Shown one piece after another: positions 35,924 through 47,761 of a stretch of DNA of 64,000 bases. Location of the stretch: contig KK106981.1 in assembly GCA_000611775.1 (NCBI GenBank), forward strand, positions 3,617,370 to 3,681,369, read 5' to 3'. The notes beneath the pieces were generated by a model that did not search any database, was not told the origin of the DNA, and saw nothing but the letters and a program-made list of their open reading frames with translations. Made by a program: the position numbers and the translations under genes. The DNA comes from Umbilicaria muhlenbergii. Taxonomy: Eukaryota; Ascomycota; Lecanoromycetes; Umbilicariales; Umbilicariaceae. Within the stretch, counting starts at the first letter, position 1. Every line of letters starts with the position of its first letter.

Positions 35924-36516
35924 TGCGTTCCACGGCTGTGGGCTTGAGCGAGTGGATGGGGAGGGTTTTAAGTTCGAATCAGAGCAGGGTCCGGCTCGCT
36001 GGCCTTGAAGAGCCGTATAATTCTTGTTTCTTTTTCTTTTTCTTGTTCGCGGAGCGATGTATAGAAGGCTGTGTAATCTTGTAGTGGCGCTTTTGCTGTT
36101 AGATCTGTCTTTCCGCGGCTTCTCCTTTGTATGGAGGGATGTAAGCACAAGCTTACGTTTCAATTCCAGCGAGTGTCTTACCCTTTACCTGATTGTGTAT
36201 GCCAGCTGCGGCCATGACTATAGCACCGAAGCATCTGTCAATCGCATCATCTTTGAGTACCAACGTCTGGCTCACCATCTGAATGAGGAGACCATAATTT
36301 AGCTTCACCATCGGTTTGATCTGGCTTTCCAGCATGTACCAGCTTCTGAACTGATACATCTCTGAAAGCACTGGACTGCTCACGTCGGCTTTTACTGAAG
36401 GGTGTGCAAGACAACGGTGCAAGAGGGTATAAGCTATAGTTCCTCTTTTCCAAAGCCCGCAACCCGCAATGCAGCATGCAGAAATTCTCCGTGATAGGCA
36501 AACCTCATCCTCCATC
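35924..36516. other. Convergent spacer between NADH dehydrogenase gene and hem3, no gene seen
   Basis: About 590 bp between two gene ends. A short CTTTTTCTTTTTC-type pyrimidine run lies near 36027. No gene seen. Confidence 0.5.
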
Positions 36517-37640
36517 TCAAGCCCCATCCTGCTTCTCAATAACCGCCCTATTAAGCGTAATCTTCTCCAAAATCTTCCCCGCCCCCTTCTCCACCAACTC
36601 CTGCGCCATCTTCCACCCACACTCGTCCGCCTCCTCCAAATTCCGAACCCGCTGTCTCCTCTCCCCCTCCACCGCCTCCGTCCCATCCAAACTCACCACT
36701 ATCGCCCTCATAACCAGCACATCCCCTGGATTTCCCTTCCCATCCACCTCCTCGTCCCCTCCACCCTCCCCCTCCCCCTCCACATCCCCAGCCTCCCACT
36801 CCGTCTCCACCCCAATCGGCACACTACACCCCCCCTCCAACGTCCTCAAAAGACTCCTCTCCGCCACCCCCTCCATCCAACTCTTCCCATCCCCCAACCC
36901 CTCCAGCACCGCCCTCACCCTCTCATCCCCCTCCCTACACTCCACCCCCAACGCCCCCTGCCCCACCGCCCCCANNNNNNNNNNNNNNNNNNNNNNNNNC
37001 CCCCCTCCCTCCCGCTCAAAAAACTACTAATCCTCGCCCCCAACCCCAACCGCTGCACCCCCGCCGCCGCCAGGATCAAACAACTATACCCACCATCCCC
37101 GCCCTCGTCGAGTTTCCGCAGCCGCGTCCCCACATTCCCCCTCACGTCCGCACACAGCAGCCGCGGGTACGCGCGCGCAATCTGCGCGCTCCGCCGCACC
37201 GAACTCGTCCCCACCACCGCGCCGGCCTCCAACTCCGCCAACGTCCGCACCCCCCGCGCCGCCAGCGCCGGCTTCATCACCACCACGTCCCGCCGGTCCG
37301 CGCGCTCCAGCACGCTGCCCAAACGGCAGCCGCGCGGCAGCTGCGTCGGCATGTCCTTCAGGCTGTGGACGATCAGATCCAGCGTCCCGTCCAGCAGCTG
37401 CGCTTCGAGTTCGTGCGTCCAGAGCGATTTGGCGTTGAAGGCGTGCAGGGCCGTCGTTTGGTTCTTGTCGCCGAGGGTGGCCATGGCGTGGATTTCGACG
37501 TGCAGGGAGGGGTGCAGGCGGAGGAGGGCGCGGTGGACGAGGGAGGTTTGCGCGAGGGCGAGGTCGGAGCGGCGGGTGCCGATGTGGATGGCGGCGGAGG
37601 GGGTGGGGAGGGAGGGCGAGGACGAGGGCTCCGTGGCCAT
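36517..37640 (-). CDS. hem3: Porphobilinogen deaminase (hydroxymethylbilane synthase), interrupted by an assembly gap
   Basis: The product starts MATEPSSSPSLPTPS and shows the family motifs GTRRSDLALAQT (21-32), DLIVHSLKDMPTQLP with catalytic Asp88, VGTSSVRRSAQ and CADVRGN. After the gap come GQGALGVECREGDE and LRTLEGGCSVPIGVE, whose Cys holds the dipyrromethane cofactor. The enzyme joins four porphobilinogen molecules in haem synthesis. Twenty-five Ns (36975-36999) sit just before GQGALG. The two sides are out of frame with 25 Ns; the true gap length must be 2 modulo 3, so this is a sequencing gap and not a mutation. The end near the gap is very G-rich on the coding strand, which may explain the failure. 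No intron is needed. Confidence 0.92.
36975..36999. other. Assembly gap (25 N)
   Basis: A run of 25 undefined bases inside hem3, in a region with an extremely C-rich + strand. The reading frames on the two sides do not match for this length, so the N count is nominal or slightly wrong. Confidence 0.98.
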
Positions 37641-38224
37641 TGTGGGTGGGGGGGGCGGGTGGAAGGGTGGAAGGCAATGGGGTGCGTTGGTTTGTTTATG
37701 GAATAAAGATTGTCATATTGCGTATGCTGGTGTGAGGTCAGATTGAAATTGTCGAACGGGGAGGAAGAATAGCGCTAGAAAAAAAATAGGGTTTAAACGG
37801 TCATAGGGCTGGAGAGGCACTAGTCTGACTCGAGCATTTGCACGCGGCACTTTGCAGTTCAGCGTTAGGAATGAGGAGAGGCGTCTGCACAGAGCATCAC
37901 AGATATTACGGGCACGAGGAAATGAGTTCCGCATCATGTTCTGCATAACTGCCAGGAGCTGATCTTACACACAGCGTTCAAATGGGAATGTACCGCTAAA
38001 TGTCAAAAGCCACCCTGTGCCCCCTCTGCCCTGATATTGCTCCCGAACCGCCAACACCGAAACCCGCTAACGCCAGATTAAAGCCCTGAACGCCTGAAAG
38101 ACCTTGCTTTGCGACGGCGTAAATGTGTGCCAGATCACAAAGCACAAAGCATAAAGCACACCACTATGTACACACCATATTCGTCACCTCGTGGATCACG
38201 TTCCAGGCTTGCATAGATATTCTT
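37641..38224. other. Spacer upstream of hem3, no gene seen
   Basis: About 580 bp between two minus-strand genes, holding the hem3 promoter. Nothing else recognised. Confidence 0.5.
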
Positions 38225-40787
38225 TTATTGCGCGACTGTGCCCCCAATCGGAAGCCATTGCCGTTGCACATCCATACTTCTATTCACCCGTCCACCCGGC
38301 GTAAGGGGCATGTCCACTCTGGACCTACTCACGCTCACCTCGTCGTCGGAACCGGTTTCGTCCGCCAATCTTGAAAAGTAATCGGCCAGCCCGTTCCTGG
38401 TGGGATCAACGAGGCTGTCGTATTGTGGAGGCGGGGTGATGAGTGGTGGGGGCGGGTCTTCGTCTTCGAAGGCGGGAGGATTGAAAGAAGGATTACGTAG
38501 CATGTGAATTGGCCTGCTAACGCCCGAGTTGGGATCGTGGACGTGAGCGGCCTGGGGTCTGGTCACGCCCGGGGAAGGCAATGCTCCGTTGTTGTTGTTC
38601 AGGCTCGATGAGGACGCATTCCGGCCATTGCGGAGACTGCTCAGTGTTGGTAGTAAGGATGAAGGTGAGTTACGACGTTTCGGAGCTCCAGGGCATCCGC
38701 ACTCGTAATGATCTGTCATGGGAGTGGTGGATTCAGGGGAAGAATAGGCCGGTAGGGAGGTATTCGCCTGAGTGGCACGGCAAGAAAGTATGTGGAAGGG
38801 CGAATCAATGGAGATTTCGAAATGGCGGCGTTTTGTAGAGTCCGCTGCATCGGGCTTCGACAGGCGCATCACAATCTGTGAGAATTACCATAAGCATCCT
38901 ATACAAGAACGTGCCGTGGGAGCTCAAAACTTACCTTGATCCAGTGATGCACCTGAATGTTCTGAAACGTTGTATCAAAATGTAGCTTGTGAACCCTGTC
39001 CTTCTCTTTCATAGCATGGCAGCTGGGCAATTGAACATTAAACTCCATCTCTGTTGGGCCAACATTATGTTCCCCCTCCAGATCTCCCAAGAGATTTGTG
39101 TTGTCGCGGGTCACGTTTTCATCTCCTCTTGCTGCGGCTTCTCGGGAATCGTAATCGACGCCGCCACCCGCAGTGATGCGTACGGTGCTCCCAGGGTAAG
39201 TACTTGTGCTTGGCCCATCAGCCCTTTTCTCAAACAATTGCACTTTCCTAGTTGGCTCTAGTCGGTGCACTCGCTTGTTCTGCGTATAATATTGTATATT
39301 CTCCGTGACGAACACCTTGATACGATGACACTGGACTTTGGCGAGTGGCGTGAGTTTGAAAGCTATCGGAACCTGCGACCCCAATGGAAATGATTTGCCG
39401 GAAATGACGATGTCGTAGTGTAGTTGATCTTCCCAATTTCTCGATATTGCAATTGGCTCAACCTGCTCGAGTGAACCTTCCGCTGGTGCGCGGATAAGAG
39501 TGACTTCTTTAGAGCCCATAAGGTTCGCCCGAAATGCGCCTGCACGCTCCACGATAGCCTCCAGATGATACTTCACCTTACCAAGCTCGACGTTAATGGT
39601 CTCTGGTAAGCGTGAATCAAGCGGGAGCTCAAAATTGTAGATGTAGTCCCCGGGAACGAAAGTTCGGTAGCCTTTTTGCGCGATTGACGGGCCCCCTGGA
39701 ACAGAATCACCCTTCCCAAAGCTGCGTGACTGATTGACCTGCAGTGACAGTCTCCTTGCGTCTCGCTGGCTAAGATTGCCATTCGTCGGTGCAGATGATC
39801 TCTGGAAGTGGTCAAACGCAGAGGAGGTAACGCCGAGCTCTTTCGTCGATGATTGGGGGCCCTTGAGCTGTACATGGTCCGCGCCATGGCCGGCCTCGGC
39901 CGTAGGGAATTGTGCGTTGAAAAAGGTCCACGTGTGATTCATGATACTTTCAGTGTCTCTGAACTCCACCTTTTTGGGCGGAATGCCTGCGTCAAACATA
40001 TCCGATTAGTATCTTCACAGCATCTCAGACCAAAAGATTTCGCAAGCAACTCACCCTCTGGCCATTCCGTCTCTGACCGGCCCCGAAATGCCAACGTTAC
40101 AGCTTTTATTTTCGCACTTTTGGCCACGTGCAAATGCAGGCTCCCTCTCAGCATCGACGTTGTCCGAGCTCCCGCATCAGCTTGGTCGAACCCTTGAAGG
40201 AACAAAACCGGCTCAGCGAGCGCTATTGATATGGATACACCATTGCCAGAAGCTATCGGTTTCTCATCGCCAATTGCGCCTGTTACATTCAACGTGCTCC
40301 TACTGCTCACAGTCGAGGTGCCCGACGCAGTCCTGACAGTCTCTGCCAACGATGGCCTGTGGACCATCCCGCTGACCGGCCCACCTATCACCGAATGTGA
40401 TCTACTCCGCTCTCCATCCGCAAACACCATCTCTTCAGCCGGGGGTGGATTGGGAATATCGATATGCCGAGGCGCAATCGAGTCTCTCGACTGTGTGGGG
40501 TTTACTGGAGGGACGATGTTCGAGGTGGAATGCGAGGAGGAGACGAAACGAAGGAACCGTTTCGCGTTGTCTCGAGAGTTCGCCAGCTTTGCTTTTGGAA
40601 GATATCTTCTGAGAGTGTGCTTGGCTCTGTCTTTCGGGTTGGGGCCTTCTGCCAATCGTGTTATGCTTAACGATGCTTGCCGAGAAGTACGAGGTCGAAA
40701 GTAGCCAGAAGGTAGGGCTGGAGGGTCAATCCACGGCAAGTAATACAGCTGGCCACTGGAGGACGGGGATTCTGGGATGCCAGCCAT
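38225..40787 (-). CDS. Alpha-arrestin trafficking adaptor (Aly1/Aly2-like)
   Basis: Exons 40787-40055, 39986-38935 and 38875-38225 join in frame to 811 residues. Residues 1-190 are Ser-rich. The arrestin N-domain contains LRGSLHLHVAKSAKIKAVTL and TEWPEGIPPKK (across intron 1) followed by IMNHTWTFFNAQ, a pattern I associate with yeast Aly1/Aly2. The arrestin C-domain includes YIYNFELPLDSRLPETINVE and PLGSQVPIAFKLTPL. The C-terminal tail carries a PPxY motif (PPQY, about 743-746), the docking site for Rsp5/HulA-type HECT ubiquitin ligases. Such proteins bring plasma-membrane permeases to the ligase for endocytosis. Introns are 68 and 59 nt with GTGAGT and GTAAGT donors. The exact subfamily is less certain than the family. 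Confidence 0.88.
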
Positions 40788-41285
40788 GTTAGAATAGTGT
40801 TCTTAACTGATCCATCATTGGATTGAGTGCAATCTCGAGATGATTCCCAAGAGCAAAAAGCAGAGGGAAAACTATGGAGAGAAGGGTATCGACGGGCTCG
40901 TGCCACGATGATGTATTTGGGGTCCACAGGTAAGTGACAATGTTGGAAGGAGCAGCAAACAAGGTTGGGATGGTGCTGAAAGAGCCATGGTACGGATACT
41001 CACATTGTACCGCCTTTGAATTTGCCTCCACCGCCGAAGAGAAGGGTAAAGGCAGGTGAGATGCAGGTGGTCAGACCACAGGCTGATATTTCTTGTTTCG
41101 GTTTCAGTTTCGGATCATGGAGCGTGGACATCCAGGCTTAGTTGTATAAACAGCGCTGTCACATCATACCCCACGGGAGCACATGGGTCGGAGGGAAGAT
41201 GGAGATGTCGGTCTGAGCAGGATTGAGGTTCTGGACTGGCGACGGAAGCGTGCGGAGTGAAGTGAGGAACACCGGTGGAAGAGCG

Positions 41286-41312
41286 GGTATAATTGGGTAT
41301 AATTGGGTATTG
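41286..41312. repeat. 10-bp tandem repeat, 2.7 copies
   Basis: GGGTATAATT is repeated twice in full and once in part, about 500 bp upstream of the arrestin gene start. Confidence 0.8.
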
Positions 41313-42610
41313 ACACTGCTACTCGTCTCTGCGCCTCGCCTGGATCTTGGCGAGATCTCCTGCGCGCGAGAATGGAGCGGCGCTTGAGCCGCAGGGGCCA
41401 AGCTATGACGAAACGGAGAACCGTGGTACGAGTAAGGGTCGCGTTGATTTGAAGAAGAGGCTTCGGCGGGGTCCACCCTCGACTGACGATGCAAGTCTGA
41501 AGTCAGAGGGCTTGACGACGTGGATGATGATTGGAATCTCAGTCGGAAAGTCAGGGACTGCTGCAGCACGGCGATGCCCACCGTAGAAACTCTGATAAGA
41601 ATAGCCAATGGCAGGCAGGGACAACGGCGGAGATGGCCAGCTTGCTTATTGGGATCACGGTGCAAGTTCCGGCCCTGTCTGCTACTTCAAATACTCGCTC
41701 GGTGTCCAAGCTGTTTACGCAGATACTACTCCTCCAGGAGATCCTACGGGAATGACAGGAAAAGAAATTCCCCGAACTGACCGCGCGGCTTTGATGACCG
41801 TTGTCTGCCCTGATTCCCATTCGTGGTGCCATGGCTGTAAAAGGTGCTCGACCGGTCCCTTTCAAGGCATCGATGGCTCACGGGTATTGGAAGTCGGATC
41901 GCTGCGGAGAGCCGGAAGCGCACGCTTGACTCGGCTCCGGAGTCACGTTCGAAGAGGGAAAGGGCCATCCCCATGCTCAGTGTCCATTCTCATTCGCCTC
42001 ATTCTTTCTCTCATGCTCCATTTCAGTCACAGCATTTCCCCCGGTCCGCGGCAAGCAAGGTTCGTTTGCAGGGTTTAGATTAGAGATGCATCAACGCCTG
42101 GCTGACTAGCTGCCGAGTAACCGGATCGAGCTTCAGCAAACCTGGTCGAGCCATCGGTCCATCCTGTTTCAACCATCAGCTTCCAAGATGCAAGCCATCA
42201 CAATTCACGCATGTAAACAATCTAAGGCAATGATATGTTGAGACCCGTTCTAACAAGACCACTGTCTACAATTGGTGCCGGAGAGACGGTCATCAATATC
42301 TTGTGGCTCTTCGTTTCCTAATCGTCAGCCCATACAATGACCGCATGATGGTCATAAGCCGATGTGGGTGAGTGCAAAGGCTTCAGCGGACGGAAGCAGC
42401 AGCAATAGCAAGCAGATGGGCCAGTGAGTTGGCATATTCATGCACTATGAACGCGGCTTGGTACGAATTCAGCACACCATGCTCCGCAGTCCCTCGACAT
42501 CTGACCTTTAACATCTACCGTAAAGGGAAGGCCACGCGTGTGATGTGACAAAGAAAGCCGGCTTCTGCGGGGTCATCATCGTGATTACCTTACAGTGCCG
42601 CCTGTGAGCT

Positions 42611-42642
42611 GGAAGGGAGCAGGAAGGGAGCAGGAAGGGAGC
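42611..42642. repeat. 11-bp tandem repeat, about 3 copies
   Basis: GGAAGGGAGCA is repeated almost three times, about 470 bp upstream of the dpb11 start. Confidence 0.8.
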
Positions 42643-43109
42643 TTGTTTCTTTGTCCACGCTCCGTAGAGTTTCTTTGCCGTGATGACTCCAGATGACGAG
42701 GACATGTTGTAGACCAGGTTCATCTTAGGGACGATCCAAGGATCTGGACAACCCCCGTGGTAGGAGTACCTTAGGCACTCTTGCGTGGTGGTACGAGTCG
42801 AGCACGAGTACTGGTGCTCCGAGTTCGGGGTGAAGATCGTTGCACAAGGTGCCGGCCTTCCCGGCTTTCAAAGCTTGTTTTCGGGGGCGAATGGACCCTC
42901 GGCCATTCGCATCGGCATGAAGGAGTTGTCCCGTCCGCCGTACTCAGATTGACCTGACTCCGGAGTAAGGTAGATCTCGTGAACACGTGAGTTCGCGAAC
43001 ACGGTATTCTCCGCGTCCCTTACTCGTACCACGCTTGAGTACCAACCTGAGGCTTCTGCTTCTTGGGATCCGTCAATACGATATCTCGATGCTCTGACAT
43101 CAACAAGCC

Positions 43110-46105
43110 ATGGCGGACAATGGGGCAGAGAGTACGGGGAACCTATTGCCACATTCGAGATCTGACGCTGAATCTCTACAGACAGGTCCCAGACTCCCTT
43201 GCTGGGAGTCATTATGTGCTGCACTTCCATACCACAAGAGAAGCGCGTAGGTCTCTCTCTATTCTAGTGGTCGGGTCGAAACTCCACATTGTTACTCGTT
43301 TATGGAGAGTGCGGAGGACGCTGACAAGCTGTGCCTTTCTCATACAGTCAGAGCTCGCGTCAACCGCCTCGCAGATGGGAGCCATCCACAAACTCGACCT
43401 GACCTCTGACGTCACGCATCTTATCGTAGGTGATACCGATACCCCGAAATACAAATACGTCGCAAAGGAGCGGCCCGATGTCAAGTGCCTTCTGCCAGAA
43501 TGGGTCGAGGCTGTCCGCCAGTCGTGGCTCGAAGGCGGTGAGACAGATGTCGAGACTCTAGAAGTTCAGTACAAGGTGCCCACGTTCTTTGGTCTCCGGG
43601 TGTGTGTCACGGGCTTCATTGATCGTATGTGGCTTGTTCGTTCCATGGGAGGAAGCCAACGTGCTGACACATCGGGCATAGCCGTGTTCCGCAAGAAGCT
43701 GGAAGACGTCGTCAATGGCAATGGTGGACAGTATCGAGGAAATCTTACCAAAGAAGTCACGCACCTGGTTGCATCCACACCTTCAGGCGACAAGTATGAA
43801 CACGCTCGATTATGGGGAATCAAAACTATTTCGCTAGAGTGGTTAGAACACAGTCTCGAGAGGGGGATGATCCTGGACGAAAACCTATATCACCCACTGC
43901 TACCAGCTTCTGATCGAGGGAGGAATGCATGGGTAAGGAGGACCGTCTCTCTGTCTTCACTGGGGAAAAGGGCACGTGACGAAGATATTGCTCAGAACCA
44001 CTCCAGAAAACTGAGGAGGACTGCTAGTGCTAAGCTTAGCAGCCAGAACGATGGTCTATGGACAGATATCGTGGGCGGTGGCTTTGGTCTAGAGGAACGC
44101 AAGGAAAGCCCGTGGGACGCGCAGGAGGGCACCTCCGAAGCTGACGTCAAGGCTCCAGATACTTCCCAGACCAGACATGGCAGTGGGACATCTCTCAAAC
44201 ATGTGCACAAGACTACAGCTGGGGTAGACAGAGCCGCTGATGCAGACACCCCAGCTGCAGCGGAAATAACACCGAACCAGGGTCTCTTCTGGGGCAAGAG
44301 GTTCTATTTGCACGGGTTCAATGCTAAGAAAGTATGCAACTCGAGGGTCCGAAGATGAGAGAGATGCTGATGTCGACACGGTTAGACAACTATTTTACGG
44401 GATCATCTGCGCTCGCACCAAGCAGAGGTCTTATCGGAGCTTTCTCAGTTATCCCAGCTCCCTATTTCAGTCAATGACAACGGCGCGTATGTCGTGGTGC
44501 CTCACACTTCCTCCGACCGCGACATTCCCTCAACCCCTGATCCAATCCCGCAGCCAACCGCCGTCACTGATATGTGGGTCGAGCGCTGTTTGCATCGTAA
44601 AGAAGTCGTATCACCCGAGGCCAATGTCACAAGTACCCCTTTCCGCCGGTTTCCCATACCAGGTAGGAATATACGTGCTCCTTGCTTATAACTGCACTAA
44701 CGACTGTTAGGATTCGAAAATATGATCATATGTTCAACCGGTTTCGAAGGCGTGGATTTACTACACTTGTCAAAAGCGGTAAAACTTATGGGTATGTGCG
44801 CGCACTTTTACGGAGGAGAAAAAAAGCTGATCAATCTCAGGCGCAACTTACGATGAATTCTTAACGCCGAACGCTTCCGTCCTTGTATGCAACGGGAATG
44901 CACCTAACAAAGAGAAGCTCCGTCACGCTCTTGAATGGGATGTTCGAGCTGTGAACGCAGAATGGCTTTGGAATTGCATCCGCATTGGTGAGAAGAAACC
45001 GATTAGTGCATACCTCGTAAGCTACGGCTCTCCAGGCAACGCATCATTGAGAAGTCTCGGCAACTCGGAGACGGAGAAGGCGCTCCAAGCAAGATCTCAT
45101 ACGCCAGACCCGGAACGGGAGCGGCCACGAAGAGACCAGCAGCCACAATTTGTGCAACGCCTACGTCCTAATGATCCAGGGCCCGTACCAGAACAACCCC
45201 ATACTGTCAAGATACATTGTCAAGCAAGTGAAGCTGGGATTTGCAGCGATACAAAGACTAGGCATACAATAAAAGAGAAGGAGCCGAATGACGACGATGA
45301 TGATGATGATGATGAAGATGACTCAAGTCCAAAGAACGACTATGAAGACCATGACAATATAACACAACAGACTAGCGAATACTCCTCTCGCCAATCGAGG
45401 GACTTCATACCATCCCATTCTCTCCCAGCCAAGTCATCCGTGCTTACTGAGATATCGCCCAATCCCACCCCTAAGCCTTCACTCTCGCCAGACAAACCCT
45501 TCCAACCCGCCAACCCGCCACAGTCCCAACAAAATTCGCTTTCTACAGCCATCACATCGCTTCTCGCACACCACCAGCGTGGCCTCACCAACTCCTCTTT
45601 CTCCTCCGTGACGACCACCACCACTGCGCCGCTCGATCAAGCACACCCTCCCTGCCGCAGCCGGAAACGCCAACTCCTCGGCCGTGCCCCTTCAAACTTG
45701 AGTGCCCGGAGTCTGGGGAGCAGAGCCAGTAGTGTAGATACGCTGAACACAGACGGCGTGGGCACGCCGCTTGAACCGGCGTCACTTCATGCCGAAAGCT
45801 CCGGCAAAGCAGTCAATGATAGCGCCAAGGTGGATCCTATGACATTCTATGCGCAGCCCCAGGACGAAGAAGAGAACGCATCGAAGCAACAGCTGCAGTT
45901 GACTCAGCTAGGGTATGAAGACCCTGAGGCTGGTGCTTGGCGGGAAAGGGTCGTGAGGAAGATGAAGGGAGGAGGACAGAAAGAGAAAACACCCCGGAAG
46001 ACGGATGGAGGGATGATGGGCAGGACGATCGGGACGGTGAAAGATCTTGTTGGTGGTGGGGCTGGGAGTGTGGCGAGAAGGACGAGGCATGCAGGGGCGA
46101 GATGA
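43110..46105 (+). CDS. dpb11: DNA replication initiation/checkpoint protein Dpb11/Rad4 (TopBP1 family), four BRCT domains
   Basis: Seven exons (43110-43131, 43182-43246, 43348-43624, 43682-44331, 44386-44662, 44711-44791, 44841-46105) join in frame to 878 residues. BRCT1 starts LLGVIMCCTSIPQEKR and has TSDVTHLIVGD and CLLPEWVEAVRQSW. BRCT2 has VCVTGFID and TKEVTHLVAS. BRCT3 starts GKRFYLHGFNAKK and BRCT4 starts FENMIICSTGFEGVDLLHL, ending VNAEWLWNCIRIG. The order and spacing match fission yeast Rad4/Cut5. The protein bridges CDK-phosphorylated Sld2/Sld3 at origins and activates the ATR-type checkpoint kinase. The tail after about residue 525 is long, disordered, has a run of eight Asp, and ends in basic repeats. 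The first exon codes for only seven residues. Introns are 48-101 nt. Confidence 0.94.
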
Positions 46106-46452
46106 CAGGCTATGACTGATGTGAATTGCGTTTTGGTATAGTTCTGTCAAGGGCTCGGGCGAGAACTCCTGGTAGGATTGGATAGCATAGGATACCCATG
46201 CTGGGATACAGCACATTTCATCAGCTCTGTCTCCTTCCACCATGTGTGGAGATGACCCAGTGGAATGTAGTCGACGTCTGGTCAAGATCCTGAGTATACA
46301 ATGCGAATAATACCACCAAGAGCCCTCGCATGAGTCCGTCTAGATGCCCGACGCCTAATAGGTATTATCTCATAAGAAGCCACCCCGACAAGCACCAATA
46401 AGTCCACCAATGACGCACCCGAAATTCATTAAACGTGCTCCCCTCCAAAATG
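46106..46452. other. Convergent spacer between dpb11 and vps2
   Basis: About 350 bp between two gene ends. No gene or repeat seen. Confidence 0.5.
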
Positions 46453-47436
46453 TCACCGCCGTAGGCTATCAAGCCTGGCCTGCAAGTCATCGTCGTCCGT
46501 CCCGCCACCACCTCCGCCTCCCCCAATAGCTTCCGCGACCCTCCCATCGGTCACAGCCGTCTTCTGAAGACCGGACGGTGTTTCGCCCATCTAAAACAGT
46601 GTTTCAATTAGCACAAGCCCAACCCCCGCCCCCCACACGCCCCTCCTCCCACAACCCCGAGTAAACCGAGTAAAAACGCGCACATACCGCCTGGCCCAAA
46701 TCCACCCCAATCTCATCCAACACCTCCCTCACGACCTCCTCCCCCTCCTCCTCGTCCTCCAACCCGGTCACATCGTCAATCGCATCGTCCATCATCTCCT
46801 GCCGCTGATCCATGATGTCGTTTTCCTTTTCGAACTCCATGGCGATGCGTTGGAGCGCGGGGAGGTTCATGCTGCGGTTCATGCTGCCGAGGAGAGAGGT
46901 CGCGCCTTTCATTGATTGCATCATTTGTTCGTTGGAGCGCACGGTTTGGATGCGCAGGGATACGGCTTGCAGTTGGGTGCGCATGGAGTAGAATTTTTGG
47001 ATGTATCTGGGAGCTCCCCCGGGTGGGGGGGAGGATTAGCTAGGGAGGTGAATTTGGGGGGGGTGGAATGGAGTTGCTCGACCGGTGATGACAGCAAGGC
47101 TTTGGGCTTGAATAGGGCTGCTGGGGGAGATCTTTCAAGAGAGGATGTACCTTCGTGTTCGCACTAGGTCTTTGGCTTGGATTTTGCAGGCGCCCATCTG
47201 GCCGTTCTTCGCGCTCTTCTTGATGTCTTGCACCAGCTTCCTCTCTTGGTTTTCGAGCTTGACTCTTTCGCGGTCGAGTTCTCGTTGGGTCTTTTCGAGG
47301 GCGCGTTGGTGTTTTCGTAGGCGCTCGGCGGGGCTCATGCGTTTCCCGAAGGCCCATTCGATGACCTGGGGTGAGGGTTAGCTGGGGGGATGTGGAGATG
47401 GATGCGGGAAGGGGGTTGGGGGGGACTTGCGTTCAT
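46453..47436 (-). CDS. vps2: ESCRT-III subunit Vps2/Did4 (CHMP2 family)
   Basis: Exons 47436-47431, 47365-47151, 47006-46688 and 46590-46453 join in frame to 225 residues, the family length. The start MN/VIEWAFGKRMSPAERLRK is diagnostic and is made by splicing a two-codon first exon. The basic helical Snf7 core follows, then MMQSMKGATSLLGSMNRSMN, an acidic helix, and the C-terminal DDDDLQARLDSLRR, a MIM1 motif that binds the Vps4 ATPase. Vps2 caps ESCRT-III filaments on endosomes for multivesicular body formation. Intron 1 has a GC donor (AAC/GCAAGT) with acceptor CCCAG; no GT donor is available nearby. The gene is divergent from fzo1 with 325 bp between start codons. Confidence 0.92.
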
Positions 47437-47761
47437 TTTGAGGTGTTGCGGGAGAGGAGCAGGTGGGGAGAGGAGCAGGCGGGGAGAGGATGAAGAATGA
47501 GGGCGCTGTGACAGTTGTCGAGCTGGTGAGAGGAATGAATTGTAAAGTAGCACTTAGCAGCTGCCTACTCAAGCTCCTTCCCTCTGATGCTCCCGCCGTT
47601 CTGGAATTATGACGTTCGCTTGCTTAGACGCCCGCGGCTAGCGTCCGCGCCAAAGGCAAATTCCCAGTTGTATCCGGAGCAAGAACGGGGGGCGCCACGA
47701 ACCATTGTCGATAACCTTACATTTCTCTGTCCCATCTTTATCATCTTAATCATCTGGCGTC
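47437..47761. promoter_or_regulatory. Shared divergent promoter of vps2 and fzo1
   Basis: Only 325 bp separate the two start codons, so both 5' leaders and promoters must fit here. The vps2 side has repeated AGGAGCAGG/GGGAGAGG purine runs at 47453-47490. Confidence 0.6.

Larger units (their letters stand above)
40788..43109. promoter_or_regulatory. Divergent region between arrestin gene and dpb11
   Basis: About 2.3 kb between divergent starts. An ACGCGT (MCB-type, G1/S) element lies at 42535-42540, 570 bp before the dpb11 start, of unknown use. Two short tandem repeats are listed separately. Frames of 70-170 codons here show no domain and are not called as genes. Confidence 0.4.

Noticed and set aside
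41608-42078. 156-codon plus-strand frame in the arrestin/dpb11 divergent region
   Set aside because: Gly/Arg/Ser-rich without motif, and it would sit in the promoter region of two well-supported genes.
43063-43340. Continuous frame upstream of BRCT1 as the dpb11 N-terminus
   Set aside because: It reads BRCT1 in the wrong frame upstream of 43348; two short introns restore the conserved LLGVIMCCTSIPQEKR start, so the unspliced frame is not the protein.
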